Below, in pieces: positions 55,393 through 64,000 of a stretch of DNA of 64,000 nucleotides (position 1 is its first letter; each line of letters opens with the position of its first letter). Origin of the DNA: Gordionus sp. m RMFG-2023 (Eukaryota > Nematomorpha > Gordioida > Chordodea > Parachordodidae); contig NC_088778.1 of assembly GCF_954871325.1 (NCBI RefSeq), positions 4,621,743 to 4,685,742 of the forward strand, given 5' to 3'. Position numbers and translations under genes: made by a program. The notes beneath the pieces were generated by a model, which saw nothing but the letters and a program-made list of their open reading frames with translations, was not told where the DNA came from and did no database searches.

Positions 55393-55727
55393 CAATGACA
55401 TATATAATACCTAGACTGACCATTCATTCATTAAAAGTGTACATCAATGCAAATCAGCTGGAGACGCCATCTTGGTTACACTAATCATTATTAAAATTTT
55501 AAACGAAAGCCTCATTTACTCCTATATCATGCAAACTTTATTAAAGAATTACCGGATCATCGAGATAATAAGGAAGCAAGTTATGAATTAAATAGTAGTT
55601 TTTAACATGAGAATAATTATACTATATGTGTTACCAAAATGGCGGTTCCAGCTGATTTGCTTTTAACGACGCTTAAAAACGCATTTTAATAAATGAATCG
55701 TCAGTCTAGGTATTATATATGTCATTG
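55393..55727. mobile_element. MITE, family 5 (CAATGACATATATAATACC ends), perfect 8-bp TSD
   Basis: The 335-bp element has long terminal inverted repeats: CAATGACATATATAATACC then TAGACTGAC at the left, and the exact complement at the right. Arms also share GCAAATCAGCTGG. Flanks are GGGGTATC on both sides (55,385-55,392 and 55,728-55,735). CAATG and 8 bp fit hAT. Confidence 0.93.
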
Positions 55728-55735
55728 GGGGTATC

Positions 55736-56184
55736 ACTTGATATTCAAAAAAAAAAGTAACGCGTTACTTAAAAAAATATCTTAAATATATTATATTTTA
55801 TAATATAAATTTTTCATTTTTTTAAAAAAAATTGATTTTCAAAAATTTTGATCAGATTAATTGGTCAGGAACACCCGGTGCTTAACATAGCGTTCGCGGT
55901 TCCTAACACACGTTTAACCGACACAGTGGGTATAAAAATTATAATTATGGGGAATTTATTATAAATATTTAAGAAATGATCCATATTTACAAAATTAGAT
56001 CATCGAAAATATCTTCATTCACATCCTTTTATCGGGATTATTCGTTTATCTTTATCAGAGGTTAAATCTGGTATGCACCTTTATTTAAAGAAACTGCTTG
56101 TAGTTGTCGAGATCCATTTTTTTTCGAGCTTTAAAATATTTGAAACTAGGACACAATCTACACTTACAAAGTGTAGACCTAGTA
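55736..56184. other. AT-rich DNA
   Basis: No gene or repeat recognised. Confidence 0.5.
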
Positions 56185-56192
56185 CCCTTAAC

Positions 56193-56491
56193 TAAGATCT
56201 GCATCAGGCTTTTAAAGCCCAACCCGGCCCGTAATTTTTAAAAAAATTTAAATATAGAAATTCATTTTTATAATTATTCAAAATAAAAGATACATGTTAT
56301 ATGGCGGCGTCTAGTTTTTATAAATAAAATCAAATATTTTTATTTTACATCAAAAATTTAACATAAAATTATTTATAAATTTAGATATGTTTAAAAAAAA
56401 AATCCAAGGCCCCCCCAGTCGACCCGGCCTGAATTTTTTTATATTAGGGCCCGGTCTGGGTACGGGCCGGGCTTACTTTTGCAGATCTCTA
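56193..56491. mobile_element. hAT-like MITE with GCCCGGCCCG ends, perfect 8-bp TSD
   Basis: Left TAAGATCTGCATCAGGC then AACCCGGCCCG; right CGGGCCGGGCTTACTTTTGC then AGATCTCTA. Flanks are CCCTTAAC on both sides (56,185-56,192 and 56,492-56,499). The 299-bp AT-rich interior has no coding sequence. Confidence 0.88.
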
Positions 56492-56829
56492 CCCTTAACT
56501 TTCTTTATAGAGCCTTTAAAGAAAAATTTCATGCTGGGGCCAGAGCAGAGTTAAATCGTCTTTGTATGAAGAGCTAGGTAAGGTACTATTGACATATATA
56601 AAAATAAAATATGATATTAGAAGTATATAAAAATTAGAATACCTTGATTGATTCATTCCATATTGATTAGATTAATAAACAAAAATATAATTATATAAAA
56701 AATATATGAAAAACTTTGAATTGATTTGAAATAGAATCTTATTTATAAAATTTTTAAAAATATATATAATAAAATTTTTCCTCTTTTAAGAAATCTCGTT
56801 ACTCAAAAAAAACGCCTTTAGTATCTACG

Positions 56830-56895
56830 TTACCATTATCGTTACTTTTATCTACGTTACTTTCATCGTTACTTTTATCTACGTTACTTTAGCAT
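56830..56895 (+). repeat. Short tandem repeat with CTACGTTAC/ATCGTTAC words
   Basis: ATCTACGTTACTTTCATCG and TTACTTTTATCTACGTTACT alternate about two and a half times. Confidence 0.75.
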
Positions 56896-57305
56896 TAGTA
56901 AAATATTAAATCGTGAGATTTAGAGAATGATGATCAGGAATTATGTCACAAATGAGAATTATTTAAATGTATGGTTAATTTTTTTTTTTCAAACTTAAAC
57001 TGCAAGATGTCCGAAAAATATCCTAATTATGTCATTTAAATTTCTGGCACATCGGTCCATAATAACAATGTGGGTCGGGTAAATGCTTTAACCCAAGTTA
57101 TCCGACACGGCCTGATATAACCTGGTCCGCGACCAATTCGGGGTACACTGGTCAAGCTCGAATTTTTTGCTCAAAGACACCCTCCGTGTTTAGCCACCAT
57201 TTCTCCGGCATGGGTTTGTAGACAAAGCCCCCTGAATTAATCCGATTTTATTTTTTTTAACTAAATATAAAAATAATCAAAAATGATTTTAAATTTCAAA
57301 TATGT

Positions 57306-57534
57306 TTGGGTAATGGCTAAATGTCGGCTAATTCTGCCCGATCTTTGGACGCCAGTAGTTGGAGAAAATCCGTTAACATTAAGGCGTTTTAATTTTATAG
57401 CAGTTTCTTTCAAATTTGAGCAGCTATCTTTTTACCCGCGGTCAAAGTTGATAGTTTTTTTCTACTGAAAAACTTGGTTTAGCCGGCTAAAATTTGACTT
57501 AAACGGCCTAAAGAATGTAGTAAATTTTACCCAA
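57306..57534 (+). repeat. Repeat family 6 (TTGGGTAA ends)
   Basis: This 229-bp copy has ends TTGGGTAATGGCTAAATGTC and TAAATTTTACCCAA and body GGAGAAAATCCGTTAACAT, AAGGCGTTTTAATTTTATAG. The frame across it is part of the repeat. Compare 8,703 and 60,272. Confidence 0.75.
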
Positions 57535-58670
57535 CTAAAAACAATGTAAATTTTTTTATCTCTCAAAATTTAAACAATTATGATTTTCAAACAATAATAA
57601 AAAAGGAAGAGATTAAAAATAAATTGTTAAATGATTATTATTTAGCACGTTTCCTTTTCAACAATTGTAACATTGTAACACAAACACACAAATATTTTTC
57701 AATAAATCAAACAAAAAAATATATATATATTTTATTATGATAATTTTTTTAATATTTTATATTTTTTTATAATAAAAAATTTCGGAATCGAAAAATATAA
57801 AATTGTTTCATTAATAATTATATTTTATATTTATTTATTTAATAAATCAATAAAAATCGATAATGGTTTCCAATCAATATAATTTTTTTTATTATTATTA
57901 TTGGAGGAATCTTCTACCCTTTTTCTTTCTTTTTCTTTCAATTGACTATTCCACCCCTCTCTCCTATAATCACAAAAAATAAAAATTTTAAATCAAAAAA
58001 AAAATATAAAATAAATTTTAAAATGAAATAAATATTAAAAAAAAGAAAGAAAGAATTGAAACTAAAAAAACTTTACGGAATTTTAAATTAAAATCTATTT
58101 TTTGTTTCCCAGCGATTAAATGTCATAATAAAAAAATATTTATTTTTTGATGTGAGCTTTTGAAAATTTTAAAAAATTTTAAAAAAATAAATAAATATAT
58201 CAACTCAATGTCAAAGTTATGAATAGATTCAAAATGGCGATTCATATTTTTTAAGGAAAAATGGAAGATTGTTTTTTTTTTAAAATTTTCTAGATAATTT
58301 GTTCAACCCATTTTACCCGCCTTTTGCTTAATTTATTTCGAACCAGCCAATAAATTTTGTCATACTAATTTTTTTTAAAATTTTGAATTATTTAAAAGCG
58401 CGCGAACCTAATTCTGCTAACCTCTCGTATTCTAGATTTCAGTCAATTTTTCCTAGAACTTTTAAACTACTTCTTTTATACCTACAAAAATACGAAACTA
58501 ATATTTCTCATCATTACCATTTATTCTATTTAGACTTGTCGAAATATTCAAAAAATTAAATTCCATAAAAAATATTTTTCAAAAATGGATTATTTAAATT
58601 TTTTTAAAAAGGTGATTTACAAATGTGGAAAAAAAATAGTGTTAAATAAAATTAATAAGTTCCCGTTGGG
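57535..58670. other. AT-rich DNA
   Basis: No gene or repeat recognised. Confidence 0.5.
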
Positions 58671-58757
58671 AAATAATGTTGAATATTTAATGAACAATTT
58701 TAAATATTTAAGAATAATGTTGAATATTTAATGAACAATTTTAAATATTTAAGAATA
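58671..58757 (+). repeat. Tandem duplication of a 43-bp unit
   Basis: AATAATGTTGAATATTTAAT followed by GAACAATTTTAAATATTTAAG is present twice in direct succession. Confidence 0.85.
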
Positions 58758-58951
58758 ATTTCGAATAATACTAATTATTTCGAATATATAGATAATTAAA
58801 AAATTAATAATTCGAGAGATATTCAATTCTAATAAACGAATAATTTTGTTATAATACATTTCCATAAAATCGAATGATTCGTTTTATTAGGTATAAATTT
58901 ATTAAAAATTTTTATGTATAATATCATAGTTTACCCATATGTTCTTTGTAG

Positions 58952-59197
58952 TGTTGTTTGAACGGCTCGTTTTAAGCCGATCTTTAAAAACGGCTAACTC
59001 AATATTTTAGCCAGAAAAATATTGGCTGACTAGATTTTGCCAATAGAGGGTGTCCTCTTCTCTTCTCTTCTCTTCTCTTATCTTCTCTTCTCTTCTCTTA
59101 TCTTCTCTTAAATCTTCAGGCTTGCGTAATATTATTCTAAACGAAATATTGAGTTGGCCGTTTTTAATAATCGGCTCAAAATGAGCGGTTTAACCTT
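58952..59197. mobile_element. MITE, family 1, with a pentanucleotide expansion inside
   Basis: The left end TAGTGTTGTTTGAACGGCTC and arm GGCTAACTCAATATTTTAGC are complete. The right arm reads ACGAAATATTGAGTTGGCC and GGCTCAAAATGAGCGGTTTAAC and lacks the last bases. The centre is occupied by TTCTC repeats (59,054-59,110). Confidence 0.85.
59054..59110 (+). repeat. TTCTC pentanucleotide microsatellite
   Basis: About eleven copies of TCTTC/TTCTC with occasional TTATC variants, inside the loop of a family-1 MITE. Confidence 0.9.
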
Positions 59198-60271
59198 ATA
59201 TAACGAAAATTTAAACAATCGCTAAAACCGAGACTGTCTAATTTTAATAAATAAAGCTTTTTAAACTGTAAATTTCAACTCTCTCAATTTTTTTGTTTTG
59301 ATGATATATAATTATCTCCATTTTTTAAAAAAAAACCTTACTCTATTTTACTAATATATAAAATTATTTTCGAAATTAGCCTTTATTGGAATTGCAATTA
59401 CTTTGAAATAAGTATTTTTTTACAAAAAGTATTTTTTAAAGGGGGGATTATTATATAAATTTTTTATATTTTTTATTTTTTAAAAAAAAGGCTTAAAATA
59501 TCAAGAGTGGGATTATTTCGATTTTAATTTATCATTTTATAATATATTATATATATATAACTCGAAACTCGTATAATAATCTATTTTTTTTCATTTAATT
59601 TTTCTAAAAAATAATTGATGATAACGAAAAATTATATTTGTTATATGTTTTGATTAGCTAAAGGTTACATTTTAAATCGTCCCAATTATTTATTGATAAT
59701 TAAATTTGAAATTATTTTTCTATATTTTTTATAGTTTTTTTTTTTACAAAGAAGAACAGAGATTCGACTTTAAAATACGAGACTTGTGTCCCCCTAATAT
59801 TAACATTGTTCGTCACGTGATTCAACTTCCGAGCTAATGTGCCAACCTGAAGGTTAAAATAATTCAATTAATATAGGAGAATAGGGTATCCACCCCCTCC
59901 CCCCCCACCCTACCCTAGATATAAAGTGAGACAATTGATTAGTACACCCCCCCCCCTCTTCTTCTTCTTATCGAGTAGAGTGGCCTGGTTTGTCATATTA
60001 TCGAAAAATAATTGTTTAGAAATATACCGGAGTTCCCTCAAAGGACCGATTTTTTTGTAAGTTGGATCTCAATCCTAGAATATATCTCTATTTTTTTTTA
60101 TCTAGGCAAATCCAATCCATGTATTTTTTTTTCTCCCTATTCTTTGATTCTTTAACTCGTATAATTTTTAACTTATTTTTCCTTTTATCTAAAATCAGCT
60201 TTTAACATTGGCAAAACCCAACTTGCATAATTTAATTAGTTAGGTTATTGTTTATGTAATCGGTATAGTTT
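59198..60271. other. AT-rich DNA
   Basis: C homopolymers lie at 59,895 and 59,948. No gene or repeat recognised. Confidence 0.5.
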
Positions 60272-60476
60272 TTGGGTAATTACTATATTTTTAGTGGTTT
60301 AAGTCAATTTTTTATTTTGACTCAAAAGCTATCACTTTGATCTCGGGGGGGTTTATTTTAAAAAGGATAGCAGTTCAGATTTGAAAGAAACTAATACTAG
60401 TTAAAACGCCTTAGTGTTAACGGATTTTCTCCGACAGGAGCCTGAAGATTGAGCGGAATTATCCGACATTTAGCCT
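60272..60476 (-). repeat. Repeat family 6, inverted copy
   Basis: TTGGGTAATTACTATATTTT leads into a body that, read on the minus strand, gives GGCTAAATGTCGGATAATTC and GGAGAAAATCCGTTAACACT. The end near 60,476 is lost. Confidence 0.7.
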
Positions 60477-60657
60477 TTTATCAGATTCTATCTTAGAGAT
60501 AGGTGTGGCAAACCCATTTCTGTATTTATTTGTTATTTACATTTTATAGGTTTTTGCAGAACTTTACCTGAGCTATTTCTCCAATCAACTAACTTTGAGT
60601 ATTTCCATTTTTAAAAATTCTAGATTTAACATTATTATAGGTTCCCGTTTCTAAATC

Positions 60658-60975
60658 GCGAAAACAAAAATCGCTACAAATTGGGATATCTCGTCTATAT
60701 CTAATTGGAAAATTTTAAAGTAAATTTGAAATTAATATTAACATGTTAGGAAAATAAACACAATGGAGGAAATATGATCTAAATTCCCTGTATGAATTGT
60801 CTATTTGGAAATATGGATGAATATTCCCAATATTTTTAGCGATTTTTTTAAAAAAATATTCAATTCACGAGTGTTTATTTTCTCAGTGTCTATTAATATT
60901 AATTTCAAATTTATTTTAAAAATTTTATAGGAGATACAAGCGCGATATTCCTAATTTCTAGCGATTTTTGTTTTT
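60658..60975. mobile_element. Foldback element with arms of about 110 bp
   Basis: Left arm AAAACAAAAATCGCTA, AATTTGAAATTAATATTAA, AAAATAAACAC; right arm GTGTTTATTTTCTC, TTAATATTAATTTCAAATT, TAGCGATTTTTGTTTT. The arms are imperfect inverses around about 110 bp. No target duplication was confirmed. Confidence 0.7.
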
Positions 60976-61149
60976 GTCAAAAGAATTTTTCCTGTTTATA
61001 TGCATAGTTTAGTAAAAAAAAAAAAAGAAAGAATAAATTACAATTTATGATTTACTTTCTCATTTTTGTGACCCCCCCCCCCCTACACAGCGAAAAATCA
61101 GCTGTTTAGCCATTTCCAGTTAGAACTTCTTTTTTTCATATGGGTTTAT

Positions 61150-61640
61150 TCATAACCGAGAAGTGAGATGTCCAGCTACATGAGCGGCATGTAACAAATG
61201 TAAAAGAATAGGTCATTTTGCAGCTTGTTGTTGATAAGAATTTTAATTATATAGGAGTGTCATCAAGTGATTCTATTCATAATATAGGGAAAATTCAACA
61301 AAATCGAGCAAAACTAACTGCAGAGATAAATGGGTTAGATGTTGAATATGATTTTGACACCAGTGCACAGGGGTAATTGATAAAAATTGATACATGGACA
61401 AGTATTGAACGACCAAAAATTAGGCCAACCAGTCCATTGACTGCATATGGTGATCATCCGTTAGACGTTAAGTGCGAGACCCAAATCAATATTAGAATTT
61501 GATCACGGACAAGGACCCTACCTGTGGTAATAATGGACACAGCTGGGGTGCCTCTTTTTAGGAATGCCTCGTCAAGTTATGATATAACAAGTGCCCAATT
61601 CGGTCAACGCTATTGACTAAGAAAAATGTTCCATAGCAGT
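61150..61640 (+). mobile_element. Ty3/gypsy-type retroelement fossil: zinc knuckle and protease region
   Basis: The + strand shows a gag-type zinc-knuckle sequence (CNKCKRIGHFAACC) followed by an aspartic-protease-like region (VEYDFDTSAQG, then TAYGDHPLDVK). This pairing is typical of Ty3/gypsy elements. The copy is broken in several places, lacks terminal repeats here and looks old. Confidence 0.7.
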
Positions 61641-61811
61641 AGATTCTAGAATTCTAGATTTGGTTAATTAACATCAAGCCAATTGTTAATAATTTTTTTA
61701 TTAATATTATCGATTAAATGGCGTCATAAAACCGCGAATTATTAAGTCATTTTTATATTATACAAAAAAAAAATATTCTGTTCGGATATTTAAAAATAAA
61801 TTGTTGACGGC

Positions 61812-61870
61812 CAGGGATTCAAAACCGAACCTAAACCGGTATTATTTACCGAACCCGAACTGTTTAAAAA
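61812..61870. repeat. hAT-like terminal sequence
   Basis: CAGGGATTCAAAACCGAACC and CCGAACCCGAAC resemble the end at 547 and, more distantly, the hAT ends at 24,948. No partner end is visible. Confidence 0.4.
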
Positions 61871-61892
61871 TTTGTCTCCAGTACCACAAAAA

Positions 61893-62060
61893 TGAATCTA
61901 GGAAAATAAATCCCCGGAAATCAAATCCCCGGGAAAAAAATTCCCCGGAAGATTACTCCCCGGAAAAAAAACCCCCAGGAAAATAATTCCCTGGAAAAAA
62001 ATTCCCATAGAAAATAATTCTCCGGAAAAAATTTCCTCGGAAAAAAATTCCTCATTTTTT
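61893..62060 (+). repeat. Degenerate minisatellite, TTCCCCGGAAAAAAA unit
   Basis: About nine imperfect units of 15-18 bp, each an A run plus TCCCCGGAA or a variant. The word TTCCNNGGAA is itself palindromic. Confidence 0.8.
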
Positions 62061-62404
62061 AAATCCTATAAAATATTAAATTATTTTTATAAAATTATAA
62101 CAATTCCCCAGAAAAAAAATCTCTAAATTATTTTTTTGAGAAAATCGTCGAAAATTCCTGTAAAATTTTTCCAAATAAAAGTTTTCAAAATAAAATAGTA
62201 CTTGTGATTAATATTGAACCTAACAAAAACTTAAATTATTAATTAAATACTGATAAATATAATGTATAATGTTATGGACTTATGCCCAACCCAGGTTTAG
62301 GAAAAATTTAAACAAAGCAATATTTATAAAATAAACGAATTGGATACCTAGTCTCTCTGATATTATGCTAAATATTATTACCAACTAAGATTTTTTATTT
62401 TGGC

Positions 62405-62994
62405 CCGGATTTATAAATACATCTGGATCTGTAAGAAAGCATTTTTAAAATCGATCTTCGTAAATTTCTTTCCTTCTGAAAGTTTAGCTATTAGATCATT
62501 AATTCGTGGGTGGATATCTGAAATCTTCTAGAGCTGGGTTTACGGTGTCCTTAAAATCAGCGCAAAGTCTAATGCTCCCATCATCTTTGTAGACGGCGGT
62601 AATAGGACTTGCTCATCATATTCACAAGCTCAATAATTTTATCATGTATCCATTTTTAAGTTCTTTGCCCACAAGATCAATTTTTGAATAAGGTATACGT
62701 CTAGGTGGTATAATTTTAGATTGTACATCTCTTCTTAAATGTAACTTGACACTTGCTTTGTTAATTGGACCGTTAGTCAATTTGGATTCGCACTCATTAA
62801 TCAATTTTTTAATTTCATTATCGTAATTTGTCAATATTTACTATAAATTTTTTAAAATATTTTTGAAGGCGTTAATCCATGTACGTCCCAACAGACTCAA
62901 CTACTACCGCTTGTAAATATTTTGAGATACCTTCATAAGTCACTTTAACTTGCGTAATGCCTATGATCTTAATTAAATTTCCATCATAGGCGCA
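62405..62994 (-). mobile_element. Ty3/gypsy-type retroelement fossil: protease tail and start of reverse transcriptase
   Basis: The minus strand from 62,994 shows a protease C-terminal stretch (LIKIIGITQVKVTYEGISKY). Then come RT entry motifs (PPRRIPYSKIDLVGKEL, then AVYKDDGSIRLCADFK and KFTKIDFKNAFLQ). All are typical Ty3/gypsy pol signatures. It is broken, with a few interruptions, and partial. It is opposite in strand to the fossil at 61,150, so it is a separate copy. Confidence 0.8.
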
Positions 62995-63120
62995 GGGGCG
63001 TCTCTAGCCTTTACAATCTCAGGGGGCTCAACTAAAAATAATTTATAGGGGGTAGAGTGGGGGGTGCAAAGCCCTTCATACTCCCATTCTTGCAGGCCTT
63101 CGGCCGGGTTTTTTATTATA
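62995..63120. repeat. Possible hAT-type end inserted in the gypsy fossil
   Basis: CAGGGGCGTCTCTAGCC at about 62,998 has the CAGGG form of hAT ends and interrupts the protease region of the minus-strand fossil. No opposite end was found. Confidence 0.35.
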
Positions 63121-63233
63121 TATTATACTTTTTTAAAATTTGCTCCCTCTGAACAATTATTATGAATTTTATATTTTGTCATTTATTATATTATGCATAC
63201 AAAATAAATTAGCATATAAATCATTAAAATAAT

Positions 63234-64000
63234 CAGGGTTGGGCAAATTTTCAGAAAATTGTATTCAGATACAGATACTTTATAAAATTTTGTATTTAAG
63301 ATACTAGATACTTTAGAAAAATTTCAATAAGATACAAGATACTTGTATTTTTTTAAAAAAAAGTATCTAAAGATACAAGATACTTTTTTAAAAAACTTTA
63401 AATAGTCAAAATCAAAATGTATAAAGCTTATATTTTCTTATCTATAATATAAATTTATAAAAAAATATTTAAAATAAATTGTAGAAAATAACAAATTTAT
63501 TATAAAAGATAATGCGATATTCCATTTAATTATTATATAATTAGTAAATAATAATAAATTAGCATCATAAATCAGCATTATTTTTTAATATTATTAATTT
63601 TTCGTTCAATCTTTGACGATTTGGTCTATTAACCATATTAGCAAAGCTAAATAATCTTTCAACGGGGGCTGAGGAGGGTAATATTGTGTTATATTTAATA
63701 AATATTTCTTTTATATATTTATAACTATTTAACATATTTATAATCCGCCTGTCATCTTTCATATAATTTAGGACCTCTATTTCAATATCATTTATTGAAT
63801 TATTAGAATTGGATGTGGTACTTTTAAGGCAAAAGTAATCATCATCTTCATCACATCAATTGAAGATTTTGTTGAAGTATTAATTTCAATATTATTTTTA
63901 AAAACAATTAAAACTTCATGTAATAAAAAATCCTGAAGGTATTTTTTTTCTTTTTCACCATCAATCCAACGATTTTTAAAATAGGGATGAGAAATAGTTA
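63234..64000 (-). mobile_element. Second hAT transposon, 3' end, cut by window edge
   Basis: The terminal CAGGGTTGGGCAAATTTTC is a typical hAT end, followed by repeated GATACAAGATACTT words. The transposase gene is read leftward into this end. The remainder lies beyond 64,000. Confidence 0.8.
63565..64000 (-). pseudogene. hAT transposase C-terminal region, interrupted
   Basis: Entering from the right edge the frame reads TISHPYFKNRWIDGEKEKKY and VFKNNIEINTS. After a frame change near 63,840 it continues as the C-terminal dimerisation region: NTILPSSAPVERLFSFANMV, NRPNRQRLNEKLIILKNN, stop at 63,565. SAPVERLFS is the hallmark hAT motif. It is a different hAT lineage from the 25 kb copy (VSVERGFSS). 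The frame change may be decay or a sequencing error. Confidence 0.85.

Noticed and set aside
57283-57468. 61-codon frame with Trp and Pro
   Set aside because: It lies across repeat family 6, which has other copies without the frame.

Overview
The window is very AT-rich (roughly three quarters A+T by eye), with spliced genes, long introns and dense transposon debris. It is therefore eukaryotic, and the gene content is animal. The one gene that can be read through is a MAGUK of the PALS1/MPP5/Stardust type. Its guanylate-kinase region reads closest, from memory, to arthropod Stardust, so an arthropod is the best guess. The species cannot be told from this sequence.

Layout. (1) 1-4,900: AT-rich intergenic DNA with an integrase-like retroelement fossil at the left edge, hAT-like terminal sequence near 547 and one complete hAT-type MITE (2,264-2,487). 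(2) 4,938-22,061, minus strand: fifteen coding exons of the Stardust/PALS1 gene, in the order N-terminal region, coiled coil, L27, L27, PDZ, SH3, hook, guanylate kinase, C-terminal tail. All splice phases agree and the exon sum is 3,297 nt (1,098 codons plus stop). The true 5' end lies further upstream and was not found. The 8 kb intron between the PDZ and SH3 exons is a transposon sink: a LINE with an inverted copy of its own 3' part, two GCGAA-rich repeats and nested MITEs. (3) 22,100-32,400: intergenic DNA with a 1.4 kb hAT element bounded by a perfect 8-bp target duplication, several MITEs and a long AAAGG microsatellite. (4) 32,417-32,526, minus: one isolated PDZ-domain exon of a second gene. 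A further possible exon lies at 39,845-40,070. (5) 34,978-38,150: a tandem segmental duplication. 38,507-39,312: a Harbinger-like MITE nested inside a hAT-like MITE. (6) 41,700-51,100: long stretches without recognisable genes, partly C-rich on the + strand. (7) 51,340-60,980: more MITEs (several with perfect target duplications), a 180-215 bp tandem satellite and repeated-unit DNA. (8) 61,150-64,000: Ty3/gypsy fossils on both strands and the end of a second hAT transposase gene that runs off the window.

Stardust/PALS1 proteins are known scaffolds of the Crumbs apical polarity complex: L27 domains bind PATJ and Lin-7, and PDZ-SH3-GUK binds the Crumbs tail. The domain order here fits that role. 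Two features of this copy are unusual: an insertion inside the PDZ domain and an ~88-residue tail after the point where most MAGUKs end. The rest of the window is best understood as a layered record of hAT-dominated transposition. Target duplications and nesting give the relative order of several insertions. I saw no clear new defence or mobile system; the most unexplained structures are the paired GCGAA-iteron repeats and the tandem satellite.
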